Shown here piece after piece: positions 48,051 to 60,924 of a stretch of DNA of 64,000 nt. The stretch is taken from contig VDFB02358134.1 of assembly GCA_007258455.2 (NCBI GenBank), forward strand, positions 213,737,314-213,801,313, read 5' to 3'. Source of the stretch: Sequoia sempervirens (lineage: Eukaryota > Streptophyta > Pinopsida > Cupressales > Cupressaceae). The translations under genes and the position numbers were made by a program. The notes beneath the pieces were generated by a model, which did not search any database, had not been told where the DNA came from, and saw only the letters and a program-made list of their open reading frames with translations. Position 1 is the first letter of the stretch. Each line of letters opens with the position of its first letter.

Positions 48051-48150
48051 NNNNNNNNNNNNNNNNNNNNNNNNNNNNNNNNNNNNNNNNNNNNNNNNNN
48101 NNNNNNNNNNNNNNNNNNNNNNNNNNNNNNNNNNNNNNNNNNNNNNNNNN
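48051..48150. other. Assembly gap (100 N)
   Basis: Exactly 100 N, a usual placeholder length for a scaffold gap of unknown size. It truncates the gene copy at 47863-48050. Confidence 0.99.
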
Positions 48151-49277
48151 GTAATATTTATACTTTTGACTTATTCATCCTAAGTATGATATTACACATA
48201 TTATCTTAAGTTTATTAGGGATTCATAATTAGGATATTATTTTTTATTTTTAGTTCTCTATCTTATCGTTCATGATAATATTTATTTTTAGCCTTTTTTT
48301 GTTTATGTGGAATGTATATTGTATGTAATTTTTCATTTTGTGAATAAGGAATTGTATTGATTGCAACAATCTTGTGGTTTTTTTATTTTGTCTTTTGTCT
48401 AGAAGAAATATTGCACATATCCTAACTCTAACACATTGATAGTGTGAGAGCCCTTATTTATAGAGGTTGTGTTTGACATCAACATTATGTTTATTTTGAG
48501 ATGCATATGCTATAATTTATATTATTTAATTATCATAGTTTTTATTAGATTGACATATTTTTATAAATATGGATTATAGATGTAATTATTATAAGGATAT
48601 CAACATCATGCACTTTACTTCTATAGATATGTATATGTGCACATATATGTATTTTATTAATACTAAGTTGGTATTCTAGATATGTCACATTTTCATCTTT
48701 CAATGATTTGCATTGATATTGATTTATTCTAGATGGGACAAATGTATGATGTATACAAAACTGCACCCATTTGGATAACATACATTTCCAATCATTTTCT
48801 AGGGAAACATTGTATAAGAAAATTATTAACCTATGTTTGGTGAGTCTTCCCATATTAAAACTTGGTTGATAGGTGTCCCTAATTTGGATATATTACCACT
48901 TTTAAATTAGGAATCATTTCTTCACATAGAAATGACCAATTATTATTCTAGTTGTTGGAGGGATTGTACCTCCTAGTAAAACAATCATCGTGTGATTTTT
49001 TGGACATTATGTTTAGGTTTCATTTGTGTTGTCATGCACAAGATTGTAGGTAGTTGTTACCTTCAAGCTACTACATGTATAGGAAACTAATGGTCATTCC
49101 AACTAGCCAAAATATAGTGTCTCATAGCTATCCCAACTCTTCTATAGGATTCCCTTGGTATGGTGAGTGTCATTGAGTATGTGTAGGGTGTGGATTCATG
49201 AAAAATGATCACAAGTTAGGACTTGATTATCATTTTGGTATTGTTCCACTCTCTTGTAGGATCATCATTGTGTTTTT
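48151..49277. other. AT-rich stretch, nothing recognised
   Basis: No coding frame, repeat array or RNA gene stands out. The sequence right of the gap shows no obvious continuation of the minus-strand gene. Confidence 0.5.
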
Positions 49278-49667
49278 TGTTGGTGTAAATAGTGGATTTA
49301 TCAAACTAGTTAGCTTTTAGCTCACCTAAGAGTCCTATTCACACTTTTTAAGTCTCCACTTAGGAACTTTTAGCCTTTTTTCTCACTTCATAACATTGAG
49401 ACATGTGTCCTAATCACTTGAGAAACCTATTACATGCATACTTTCTACTTACACACTTATCAAGTGAGCTCACAAGTGTTGCACACATTTGAGGGTTGGT
49501 CATTTGTTTAGTCCTATCTTCCTAACTCATCTACATTCCATATACAAGCACAAGGCTTTATAATTTTACTACACACTCTTTATTTTATATTGATAGAAAT
49601 ACTATTGTGCTCACATTTTTACTTGTGTAAGGTTATCAATTAGATCCCTTTGATCTTGACACTCTCA
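49278..49667 (+). repeat. Left LTR
   Basis: About 390 bp, TG at 49278 and a probable CA end near 49667. In the first 54 bases I count about six differences from the right LTR, so the pair is old. Confidence 0.75.
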
Positions 49668-50441
49668 AACATGACATTAGATCCATGAGAGCATGCTCCT
49701 TCCCACATTAAGGTGACTCTCGCACATAGCCATGACATCATAGCATCATAAAACCATTTTAAATTTGAGTATTGATTTGTTTATTTTTAATGTTATTCTT
49801 TCAAAAACCTAGTGAATGGATACTTTAGTAGCTATTTTTTTGTTGGAGACATTTTTTTGCATCAAATTTGCATCTTCTACACATTATATAGAAAGATTAT
49901 TTTGGGTATCTATTAGTTTCTATAGATAGTAATTGATTCTTACAAAAATATTGTCAAAATAGCATGACATGACCATTTTTATTGCAGATCAAACTTTTTT
50001 TTAATTAAATTGCATCTTTAGCAAGTTGAAAAGAAACAATTTTTTTTTGGGTTTTGATCAAGTAATGTCAAAAATCTTTCTGGGTATTTGCTAGATTTTG
50101 CATATAGCAAGATAATTTTACAAAAATCTAATTCAAAAGTGTTTAGGCTATTGTTGACATGAAAAAAAAAATTGTAATGAATTTTGATAATAACTTGAAA
50201 TTGAGTGATGTTTTCTTCAAAAGTTGATATTTTTTCATTTTCAATCTACTGGACTTACTTACATTGTAAAAAGGACTAAATTATAAAGTGCCAAATTCCA
50301 AATTTTGGGGGGCTCTCAAATATTGAATCAAGGGGGTGTCTTATGTTATGCCTTTGAGCACTTTTGTGAGTCATTTAGATTTGAGCACTTCCACATCTCC
50401 CTTAATTGTTTTCTTCCCAAACTTCATTTTTTCTTTAGCTG

Positions 50442-51208
50442 ATATGGGTATGTGTAGGATCATCATGGAAAAAGCAAGCCCTTAAGTGGCAAAAAATTCA
50501 AAAAAATCAGAATTAGGCAACTTGACTTAAAAATTTGAATGTTATCTATATTTCAAAATATGTAAGAATATAATCTGTAGAGAAAATTGAATGTAGTTTC
50601 TCAGGTTTATTTAAAAAATCAATTTAGAAAATTTAGGCCTCAATGCAAGAGCACTTAAATTTCAAAGGGAAAAATAAGTAGGTGTATGTCTGACCACCCT
50701 AACCAAAAAAAATGACAATATTTTCTTATAATATTTTAGATATAAGTAGAGGACTCCTGCCCCGATGCGATGCATATTTTTTTTTAATTTTTTCCAATTA
50801 AATAATTAATTATGAATTTTTTATTACAACTTTTAAAAATAATAAAAATCATATGTTTGACCACCTTAACATGGTCAAAACTTCACGATATATTTTTTTT
50901 TAATCCTATAGTATGCGAAGCATATAATGTGACACATGTTTCAGATTAAAAAAATGTGATACCATTTGAAAGCTATAGATGTTTTTCAATCAGCCTATCA
51001 ATCAGGACTTTAGTCATAATTCAAATAGAAAATCAATAATAATTATATTTTAAATTCAAAGTAAAGCATAATTTATATTGGTGGAAAGCTAAGAATCTCC
51101 TTTAAAAACCCTTTTCGTTTCATCAATTTTGGGTTAAAAAAGGTCGTCAGCCACATACCCATCATATCACCACTTTTTGGCCCATCATGGTCTTGCACAT
51201 ACCCATAT
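50442..51208 (+). mobile_element. Element family T, copy 4: 767-bp TIR element
   Basis: The ends 50442-50468 (ATATGGGTATGTGTAGGATC then ATCATGG) and 51182-51208 (CCATCATGG then TCTTGCACATACCCATAT) are inverted repeats matching at 23 of 27 positions. ATAT at each edge may be a target duplication or part of the TIR. The interior aligns by eye with copy 3 (TTAAAAATTTGAA near the left; AAAAAAGGTCGTCAGCCACAT near 51140). It has no ORF and no palindrome array, so it is a MITE-like derivative. It lies inside the LTR element at 49278-52776. Confidence 0.75.
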
Positions 51209-51429
51209 TAGTCATGTATCCAAACCCATGGAAAATTAAATTATTGTAAGAAGAAATACATACCATAAATGAATGCATGTTAAACAACTTGATGAATTTG
51301 AACTTTCTTGGAAACTTTATAAGTTACAAAAACTTTGCATTAAAATGGAATCAACTTTTTAGATTCTTCTAAACAAGCACTTGCAGAAACATCTAGTCTC
51401 AATTAGCCATCTTGTGAGACATCACCATA

Positions 51430-51930
51430 ATTTGAAGATGAAAATTGTAGTCTGATGACATGCATTGAAATCTCATCACCTAATGCTACTTCAAAACTAA
51501 GAGTTACTTCCTTGGGAACTTGTAGAGCTTAAGTGCACTAGGATATTATATTTCTAGATCCAACACATGGGGAAAAATTTCTACCACATATTACATCTTT
51601 GTTTGTAGAGTCTCACATTGAAAATTTGGAAGACACCATTGAGGACATTAGTATTCTTTTCTATGAAAGTTCTTGCAATACAATAGAGCTCATAGATGCT
51701 TCACAAAGAGAATCTAGTGATGCTTTGCAATAGAACATAACATATTTGGTACCTATTCTACATCAGTCCTCACATGGAGCATTTGAGAAGATTTCAAATA
51801 TTACATCTAGGTTTTTTGATCAGGTGAAAAATAAAAAATCTTTATCTTGCTTCCTACATATTCCTATTAGGAATGGAAAGTCATCTTGCACACATTTGTG
51901 GTGTTGTTTCTTCTCAAATTGAGAAATATT
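51430..51930 (+). pseudogene. Shredded retroelement ORF inside the LTR pair
   Basis: The frame reads ITSLFVESHIENLEDTIEDI, then SILFYESSCNTIELIDASQR and HGAFEKISNITSRFFDQVKN with interrupting stops. It matches the relic at 14699-15157 around FVESHI.NLE. The protein is not recognised; its location between LTRs suggests a structural or accessory retroelement protein. Confidence 0.5.
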
Positions 51931-52381
51931 ATTTAAAATTCATAGATTATCTTCAACATCCAATGTTGAGCATCTACTAACACTACAAGCATCATTTTAA
52001 GGAGAGGCTACATGGTTTCTCTTCTCCTATCATTTTTTGAGAGGAAGCATTTCCTCATATAGAGTTCATTACTTCACTTTTTTTTTCTGAGGGGAAGGGG
52101 TCACATAGACCTTATGTCCTTTCTCTACTATGGGAGGAACATTCATTTTACTTATGTGATAGAAGTAGTACTTGAGGGCTCATCATGAGTCCTTATATCT
52201 TCTTCACTTGTACATTTCTTTTCATTGCATTTCTCTTTTGGGGAGGAGTTTTATTTCCAAAATTGGGTTTTCTTCTTTTTTCTACTTTTTGATAAAATTG
52301 TACATGAGTACCTAACATGGCCTAATATTCGAGACTCATCATTTTGCATAAATTGTTGGACCTAAGTTGCACTTAAGGGGG

Positions 52382-52776
52382 TGTTGGTGTAAATAGTGAC
52401 CTTATCAAACTAGTTAGCTTTTAGCTTACCTATGAGAGTCTTATTCACATTTCTTAAGTATCCACTTAGGGAATTTTATCCTTTTCTCTCACTTCATAGC
52501 ATTGGGACATGTGTCTTCCTAATTTGAGACACCTATTGCATGTATACTTGGTACTTTCTCAAACACTTGTCAAGTGAGATCACAAGTGTTGCACATATTG
52601 GAGGGTTAGTCAGTTGTTCAATCCTATATTCCTACCTCATATACCTTGCCTATATAAGAAAGGATCTCTCATTATATTATGCACTCCTCATTTTATATTA
52701 ATAGACATACTATTGTGCTCATATTTTCACTTGTGGAAGGTTATCAATTCAAGCTCTTTGATCTTAACATTCTCCA
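52382..52776 (+). repeat. Right LTR
   Basis: TGTTGGTGTAAATAGTG start directly after an ACTTAAGGGGG purine run. TATA-like CTATATAAGAAAGG near 52650. Probable CA end near 52776. Confidence 0.75.
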
Positions 52777-53434
52777 AAATTTTCAACAATTGATTGGTAT
52801 TTATTTTTCTTGTGCAACCTTTTTTAAAGCAACAATGATGTTTGTTAGTGTTTTTGATGTCTTATGTATCATTTTTCTTGGCATGACATTTATATATTCT
52901 CATGTGAAATTTAATATATCAATGTTGTATCTTGAGTTTTATAGTCATTCTTGTGTTCTTTAAAAATATTCTCTTGGACCATGTACTAGGTGTGATGCTT
53001 TAGGAATTACATTGTACCTCTCTTGTTCAATCCTAAGGGTACATTGAACTTGTAAGTTGTACAAACCACAAGTCAATATGGATATGTAAAAATTATAGTT
53101 ATTAATCTAAACTATAAAAGACTAAATTTTATATAGTTTTTGCATAAGTATTGTGTGATGCTAGGCTTAGTAGCACAATGGTAGGATTTTGGAAATTTTG
53201 AAACCATATTGTAAATAGGGGAGATTCTATTGACTAAAAACTCAATGGATTGAAGGTCAATAGTTTGAGCATTGAGGTAGAGAATCTGGGTAAACTTAAT
53301 AATTTGGAAATTTGTGAATATGTGAACCCCTTATCACTCTATGTGATTCTATAATGAACTCTATAAGAAATGACAATGAACTTAGATAAATATAAATAAA
53401 ATGGTCACCTTTAATATGTTTGTAGAGTGAATGG
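52777..53434. other. AT-rich spacer, nothing recognised
   Basis: A tRNA-like phrase (TAGCACAATGGTAGGATTTT near 53170) lacks a B box and stems. No gene, repeat or RNA is defended. Confidence 0.45.
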
Positions 53435-53509
53435 TTTAGTCAAGGATGGAGGGTCCAGGAATAGGACTGTTCAACCTTGCAACAAGAGTAAACACAAAAA
53501 AAACTCAAA

Positions 53510-55212
53510 GAATGAATCTAGGGCTCTGCATTTCCTTTTAATAAAAGAAAATCACAGGTTTGCATGTCTCAATCCATCCAAAAATTTCCTTCCATCTACC
53601 AAATTGATTCTAGCTATACCACATACTTCACTTTCAGGTTCATCTTCCAAAGGTGTAAGGTGATTCTCTTTCCATTGGACGTTGTGGTAGAGGTATTCTT
53701 TCTCCCATTATGTATAGATTTATTATCATACTATAAAGGTATACCCAACAACATATGGCATACATCCATTGGCATAATATCACATAGTACTTCATCATGA
53801 TATGACTCTATACAAAATTTTACTAAACATTGCTCACTTCCTAGTATCTTGTGCTCATCTTGTATCTAGGCTATCCTATAAGGCTTCAAATTTTTTCTTC
53901 TTTCCAAATTCAACTTTGTCACCATTTCCTCAAAAAATGGGTTATTTGTGCTACCACTATCAGTCATAACTTTGCAACACTTACCTCTTGCTTTGCATCT
54001 AGTCTAGAACAAAATTTTCCTCTATGGTGCTTCCTTAGGTACTTCTTTCTCCTAGAACAGTGCTCTCCTCATGAATAATGATTCTCCCTTCTCAGGACTT
54101 CCTCTATAACTCGATGGTTCCACTGGTTCTTCCTCCATATATCTGGTTCTTGCATTATTTTCAATCTTCTTACTTTCTTGGTGACATTCAAATTCTTTAT
54201 GTCCTCCTCCGCACTTAAAACAAGTTCCTTTGAAATTTTTCTTGTCATATCCTTTCTCATCTCTCTGGTATCAATCATTGCGGTAAGAATTGTAGCCTCC
54301 TCTATTGTGGTGATCAGAATTTTTGTCATCTCTCCCTTTATGGTACGAATTGGAATCCCTCTTCCTTTTGGTATGAATCTCTATCCTTTTTTTGATCTAC
54401 ATATAGTTTTTCTAATCCCGAATGTGACCTTCCTTTCTAAAATCTACCTCCTTTTCCTTTCTACCTTTGCTCATGTCTTTTTTTAGCTTGTTCTCCACCT
54501 TTAATACAAACTAATATGCTTCCTCTACCAAATTCATCTTTACCAAACTCAACTCTTAATGAATGTTCATCCTTAGCCCATTGATATATCTTGCCACTTT
54601 CTCCTTGCTTGCTTCACTATGTCCAGTCCTGATGATGATCTGATGAAATTCCTCAGTGTATTATTTCACAGTTTTTTCCTTTTGTCTCAGTTTTTGTAAT
54701 CTCTTCAGCAAATCCAACTCATAGTCTATGGGTATAAAATGGTTCTTCAAAATTTTCACCATTCTATCCCATTTCACAATCTTCTCTTTAGCTTTTCTAT
54801 TTCTCTCCAATTGAACTTCCTTCCACCATATTGCAACATGTCCTTTCAGTTTAGTCTTTGCAAATCTCACTCTTTCTGGATCTTCAATTTCCTTTATTCA
54901 ATCAATCAACTCTTCAGGATTTAGGTTATCGGTATAGTTTGAAATCTCCATTCTAGGTCACTTTTCTATGTTTGAAATAGCCTTCAACATCTTCATTTGA
55001 TCTGATTCTTTCTCTTTTGAGGTTTCTTCAGTTAGGTGTGCAGCTTGAACTTCATCATCATCACTTTCATCATTAGGTCTAGGGTTTAAGCATTTTATTC
55101 CATCTTCTTCAATAGCATCCAATCTCACTTTCATACAAGTTCGCATAATTTCCATCATCTCATCCATCTTTCCAACAACATTAATAGTAGTATGAATTCT
55201 CCTTGGTAGCAT
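53510..55212 (-). pseudogene. Gag-protease polyprotein relic
   Basis: The minus-strand frame from 55212 reads a Glu-rich N-terminus and then the retrotransposon gag core: FAKTKLKGHVAIWWKEVQLE, KWDRMVKILKNHFIPIDYEL and LLKRLQKLRQKEKTVK (54870-54661). The CCHC-type zinc knuckle at about 54185-54225 is CFKCGGGHKEFEC, with three residues instead of four between the second Cys and His. The retropepsin active site DSG (MTDSGSTNNPFF) lies at about 53953-53961, followed by DEVLCDIMPMDVCHMLLGIP. Several in-frame TAG stops and shifts make it inactive. Confidence 0.8.
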
Positions 55213-55398
55213 CTCTTCCTAGGATCTAGTGCAACTGCCTCAAGTCAACGATCTATCAATAGGGTTGCAACTTCCTCACAATCAACAATCCTTTGACAAA
55301 CACAATTAAGTTGCCTCAAGTCAACAGTCTATCCACACAAGGATCTTATATAATTCCTTGCTCAACTTTTCTTTCCTCTCCCAAGGTTTGCAAACTCA

Positions 55399-55409
55399 CT
55401 CTGATACCA
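55399..55409 (-). other. Primer-binding site, tRNA-Met type
   Basis: Minus strand TGGTATCAGAG is complementary to the 3' end of plant initiator tRNA-Met and is the commonest PBS in plant LTR elements. Confidence 0.75.
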
Positions 55410-55414
55410 CTTGG

Positions 55415-58400
55415 TGTAGTCAAGGATGGAGGGTGCAGGAATAAGACTATCCAACCTTGCAACAATAGTAAACACAACAAAAACTCAAAGAATTGGAATG
55501 AAAATACCAAATGGGGGGTATAGAGAATGATCAATTATTCACTGGCAACATGCCCTACCTTCTGGCTTATAGATTATAGAATGATATGGTGCTAAGCCCA
55601 TAAATACAATGCGGGTCGAAGCCCTTATCTCCTGTATCTTCCTACTTCTCTATCACTTTATCACTACTACCTAATGCAACTACACAATGCTTATATATAT
55701 ACATATATCAATTCCCAACTTTGAAAAAGGTTCGCGTCAGCCTCAAGAGGTCCCAAAACCCCAAATTTGATGAAACGTGTGAAGGTTGGCCAAAACATAT
55801 TATTCTCCTTTGATCCTTGGATAAACATGATACAGATCAGAACAAAGGTTCCTCGATGGATGTGAATTCTTATGAAATGGTTTCCTGAGATCCACAAGTC
55901 ACGAGATAGGTCTGCACACTTGAAAATCCAAGACTAGTCTGTGAATGCTCTCTGTCCAATTACAATTGATATTCTGTTAGTGATATCTTCATATTGTGAT
56001 CTCCAAAACACTTGAATTATGGATATGATGTAGATGTTGCAATGAATATCATATATTTTGCTTTGCGAGCTCTGATGTTACAATGTGGTATGAAATACTA
56101 AGACTGGGTCCTGATAGTTAACTATTGAAATGCAAGAAAACATGAATGCAAATATTTTTGGTTGATGCAAGATTGCTTGCAACTTGGGATGCTCCTGCAT
56201 CAGTGAACATGATTGTTGTAGATAAGTTAGAGCTCGATGAACTATGGGTTATTTTATTGAATAGTCTAGGCACTATTGTTTGAGCAAGATCATAAAGATT
56301 GTATCACTAGTTGGGATCACTTGAACCTTACCCTCATAGAAGGAGAAACTAGGATTGGATGGAGGAGTTCGAAGACTATAGGATAAAGTACTATTTTGTA
56401 ACTGTCATGTAGTCAATAATTATTAATGCATTATACTTATTTAAGTACTATGATAATGTATCTAAACATATAATGATATTACACTCAGAATGAAAGGAAT
56501 CTATGAAATTAAATTATGGAATGAAAAAATTGATCATAGTTTTATAGTTTTATAGCATATTTTTTAAATTCTTCTAACTCATGCATGTGATATTAGTTAC
56601 TTTTTTCAATATTTTATATTTGTACTTTTAGTTCATATCATTTAAAATAATCTCTTATAATTAAATTGGGTATTAAACTATTAATTATTTAACTATATCC
56701 AAACACTTAAAAATGGAAATAATTCATAAATACCCTTTTTACTTTATAATATGTAACACTTGACTATGGCTAATGTTGTAAACTAATATTTTGAGAAAAG
56801 ATGAAGGATTGGCTAAGTATAGTAGTAAAATCTATAGTTAGGCATTCTTTTTGAATAATTGATTCAATTATAGTTGAGCTGCAAACCTAGGTAGTCCTCC
56901 ATTCATTATTTCATTTCCACACATATTAAAACATCAATAATGTTTACTAGAAAATAATAAAATATAATATAATTAAAAATTTGGTAAATTATAATACCAT
57001 CTATATTCCTACTTAATCAATCACGTTCTTTAATATTTATAATTTTAGTCCATATCAATTATTTAATCTAGCAAATAGGTAAATAATAATATCTCTAAAA
57101 TTATCTCAAATTATCTAAAATAATATAATAGATAATTATAATATGGATACAATTAAATAAAATATTTTTTTTTCTAAAAGGGGATGTAGCCTATCTATAT
57201 CTTGAACTAGGACATATGGATATCTTGATCTATGGACTATAGTCACATGATGTGACCTAATTCCCTAAATTCAAATTTCAAAATCCAAAGTTCTAAAGTC
57301 AAACCTTCTTGAAAGTACTTGTTATATTATAAAACTACATGTGAAAAAAGTTGAATTTTGTAACCATGATTTAATTGGTAGCAAGAATCGCTTAACATGT
57401 TTGTTTGATTATAGAGAATTTAAAGCTAAATTTAACATTTATACACTACATCTCTACATCAAGCCACTAGATATGCACCCATATTTTATGTGTGGCATAT
57501 ATTTAACAATTAGTTCATCTTTATGGGCTAGACTACTATGAAGACAAACCTACAACTCATACAAGAAGACTAAGACACATTACATGGACTAGTGCACATG
57601 ATATGACTATCTAATAATAGGATGCATAACATGGTTCAATTTACAACAATAACATTCTTTATATAGTTTATTCACATTGCACTAATCATTTATTTATACA
57701 GACCCCAACTCTTTTAGATAAACTAGATCAAATAAACCAATAGAGCCCAACAAAGAATAAATATACAACTATAATGACTAGAACTATAATGACCAAATAG
57801 TGCCAATGTTGAAAACCAACAACAACCACCACAATTAATTAACACATCACCTTAATCACCTTGTGAAACCTAGAAAATTGTAGTGGCATGTAATGTTTTA
57901 GCACACACACAACCATCGATTTTCTACAAGTTTCACTCAAGGAAACCCTAGATATTTCAATCTAATGATAGAATGAAGGATAAATATGTGTAATAAAGTG
58001 TCCAAATGTATGATTAAAGAGTAAAGAGTGGTTCACCACCAAGCTAGGGCTTGGAAAGATAAGAAATGTAAAAGATATGCAAAACCTAACTATATGACCT
58101 AGATTATGAAACTGAAATGCAAAATACAAGAATGACAAAGTACAGAGGTGCACCTAGAAATTGAAGAGGCTTGAATGAAGGTCAAAAATCCTAGAAATGT
58201 TGACTTTAATGCTTATTGGGACTCAAACACCAGTATGGGAAATTTAGTCCTAATTTAGGATTTTGGGCTGAAACTAAAATTTGGAACTACTGAATCAGGA
58301 TCTAGAGAAAAAGTTTGAAAATAGGTATACTGGGAATCATATGCCACAAGTGGTGATTTAGTCCCAGTATCAGGGTTGATCCAAAACTATGAGGCCCTTT

Positions 58401-58940
58401 AGGGATTTCCTGTAGCTTGCCTCCTGCCAAATCTCTAAGTTTGAATCACTGAATTCTGCTCTATAAGTGACTTTCTGTGATCTTGCAAGTAAGGTGACAA
58501 CTTTGATAGCTTGAAAAATTTTCTCCAATCTTACTCAATGAATCTTCAACTTAAATCTGAAAATCACACATAAAAGAGATGGGAAAATGTTTTTTTGTTA
58601 GTGGATAGGGGTTTTCCTTGGTCAAACCCCTTTTTGGTAATCAAACCTTTAGAGGAATAGAAATAGAATGGAGGAATGATGTATGAAAAAGTATACAATG
58701 TTGTAACTCACCAAAACCTTGAACAAAAGGTCACAATCTTGTAAGTAATGGCTAGCAAAAATTTGGATCTTGACTCTTGCTTGAATGATATGGATCTTGA
58801 CTTGAATGCTTGCTTGAATCATAAAACCCTACATCACAAATGTTAGCTCAGAAACAAACATGATGCATGTTGACTTTGACATGATGTTTGATACTTGAAT
58901 AATGCTCTAAAATGATTGATAATCACTCTTGAATGATCTT
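55415..58940. other. AT-rich stretch; lower part contains a 5' LTR remnant
   Basis: The sequence from 55415 upward must include the 5' LTR of the minus-strand gag element, but its outer border is not found. At about 58215-58375 a phrase (CCAGTATGGGAAATTTAGTC / GGTGATTTAGTCCCAGTATC) is duplicated about 125 bp apart. No host gene is seen. Confidence 0.4.
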
Positions 58941-60923
58941 TGTTGGTGTAATTAATTATTTAATTACACTTACATAAGTTTACTTATCCATTTAATTATA
59001 TGTCTAGGTATCATTTACTAAGTGATGGGTTCACATGTTTGCTTAGGATATAAGATTCCTTCTAGAAGGATGAGTTGTTTTTTCTAGAATTTTTATCTTA
59101 TCTAGCATCATTTCCTAAGTAGTTAGTTAGTTGTCACATGATGTCATAAGATTATGACACATGTCAAAATCATATTACATACTACATCTCAACCTTGCCT
59201 ATATAAGGAAGGTATCATATTTACTTTTGAAGACATGTAAAATTTCCTAAACACTTATCACAAATTCAAAATGTCTTGGAGCGACCCTGAAATGACTCCA
59301 AACAACCCTTGATCAACTCAAAACATCTTGAAACGACCCTAGAACAACATGGGACAACTTTGAATCAACTTGGAACATCTTAGAATGACCCCAAAAAGAC
59401 ATGAAACAACTCTAAATCAACTCGAAACGTCTCAGAACGACCCCAGAATGACTTGGAACAACTCTGAATCAACTCAAAATGTCTCAGAATGACCCTAGAA
59501 TGACTTGGAACAACTCTGAATCAACCCAAAACATCTTGGAATGACCCTGGACTCATAACAACTCTAAATCAACTTGGAACATCTTTAGAATGACCTTGAA
59601 ATGACTCAGAACAACTTTGAATCAACCCAGAACAACTTGGAACGACTCTGAATCAACTCAGAATGACTCTGAATCAACTTAGAATATCTCTAAATCAACT
59701 CAAAACATCTCAAACATCTATGAAACATCTTGAGTCATCTCAAAATCATCCCACGACATCTCACAATGCATCGAATGGCATCAAATGTCATCTAAAACCC
59801 TATTTCCTCTATTAATTGAATAATACAACATTATTTAATTAATTCACCTTTTCATCATTCTTGACAAATTAAATAAATATTGTTTATTTAGTAAAGTATT
59901 GAAAACCCTAATTCTACTATTAATTGAATAATACAACGTTATTTGATGAATTCATATTTCATCATTTTTGACCAATTAAATAAATTACATTTATTTAATA
60001 AAGTCCTAATCTTATCTTATTTCATCTTGATTAGTCAAATGACACCGATTATTTGATTACATTACTAATTCACCTTATTCTTCATAATTAATTTCATTAT
60101 TAAATCATAAAAATCTAATTATCACACCTCCCTCCAAAATTTGAATAATTAAATCAAACTATTCAAATTAGCAAAATCAAAATCAAAATCAAAATCAAAT
60201 CAAATTAATTAATTAATATTCCTCACCCACTTTTTGATTGAGAAAATCATGGATTGCTAACTAAGCAATCTATTTTTCTAACTAAGCAATCTGATTTTTC
60301 TAACTTAACCATCTAATTCCTAACTCAACCCTAACTAATCAATCAATTGCTAACTAAGCAATCAAAATCCTAACTAGCCAATCTATTCTTCAATCACCCT
60401 AATTGTGCAATCAAATTTTGCACAATTTCCTCATGTCTAAATCCTCTCAACTCATTTTGACCATTGATCTGGATATTCTCCAACATGATCTTGACCGTCG
60501 ATTCAAAATCATTTTATCTATATAAAAAGCCTTTATTTTCACAAATAAGATTAGAATTTCAACTTACCTTATGCAATGAAGTGTTGTCAAGATCACCATT
60601 GATAGAGCTTCATCATTTCTTCAACAAAAAGCATCGATCATCAAGCTTTTGCGTACAAGCAATGGAGGCTTTGCAGTGATACGAACAACCCAACACCATG
60701 CAAATACACTCCAACATGGGATGGTAATCTCTTCTTTTGTTATTTTAATTCATTTTGTTAATCTTAGGATCTCATTTCATTCAAATAGCTTAGATTTTCA
60801 CATTTCATGAGTGATGGAATATGATAGATTAAGTGTTTTGAATTAGATTAGACTTTGATTTCAATCTTGCACTTAATCTTAATTTCACGTCACTTTTCCT
60901 GATGGATTCCTTCCCCCTCACAC
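58941..60923 (+). repeat. Probable 5' LTR of a Tat-like element (outer border uncertain)
   Basis: The right border is fixed by the PBS-like sequence at 60925. A leftmost candidate start is TGTTGGTGTAATTAATT at 58941, but the true start could lie after the 52-bp array. Repeated AATTAAATAAATATTG-type blocks at 59870-60000 and a TATA-like TCTATATAAAAAGCC at about 60517 resemble the 35.6-kb LTR. A second TATA-like CCTATATAAGGAAGG lies near 59202, so two LTRs may be joined here. Confidence 0.4.
59275..59720. repeat. 52-bp tandem array
   Basis: AATCAACTC-type words recur at 59311, 59363, 59415, 59467 and 59519 (52-bp steps), then at shorter spacing. A typical unit is TGAATCAACTCAAAATGTCT plus CAGAATGACCCTAGAATGAC. 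No frame is kept open. Confidence 0.9.
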
Positions 60924-60924
60924 A

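Larger units (their letters stand above)
49278..52776 (+). mobile_element. 3.5-kb decayed LTR retrotransposon with a nested TIR element
   Basis: Direct LTRs lie at 49278-49667 and 52382-52776. Both start TGTTGGTGTAAATAGTG and share ACTAGTTAGCTTTTAGCT, CACAAGTGTTGCACA, ACTATTGTGCTCA and GGTTATCAATT. A purine run, AAGGGGG, precedes the right LTR. The interior is only 2.7 kb, of which 767 bp is an inserted TIR element. It retains a shredded ORF, so it is non-autonomous or internally deleted. No PBS or TSD could be assigned. Confidence 0.7.
53435..55414 (-). mobile_element. Truncated minus-strand gypsy element, gag and protease only
   Basis: A gag-protease relic is flanked by direct repeats of about 88 bp starting at 53435 and 55415 (TAGTCAAGGATGGAGGGT). 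A tRNA-Met-type PBS (minus strand TGGTATCAGAG) lies at 55399-55409, five bases inside the upper repeat, so that repeat is the inner end of a 5' LTR. RT, RNase H and integrase are absent. The lower repeat would be the remaining end of the 3' LTR after a large internal deletion. Confidence 0.65.

Noticed and set aside
53160..53260. tRNA-like sequence (TAGCACAATGGTAG)
   Set aside because: No B box and no pairing stems could be found by eye.
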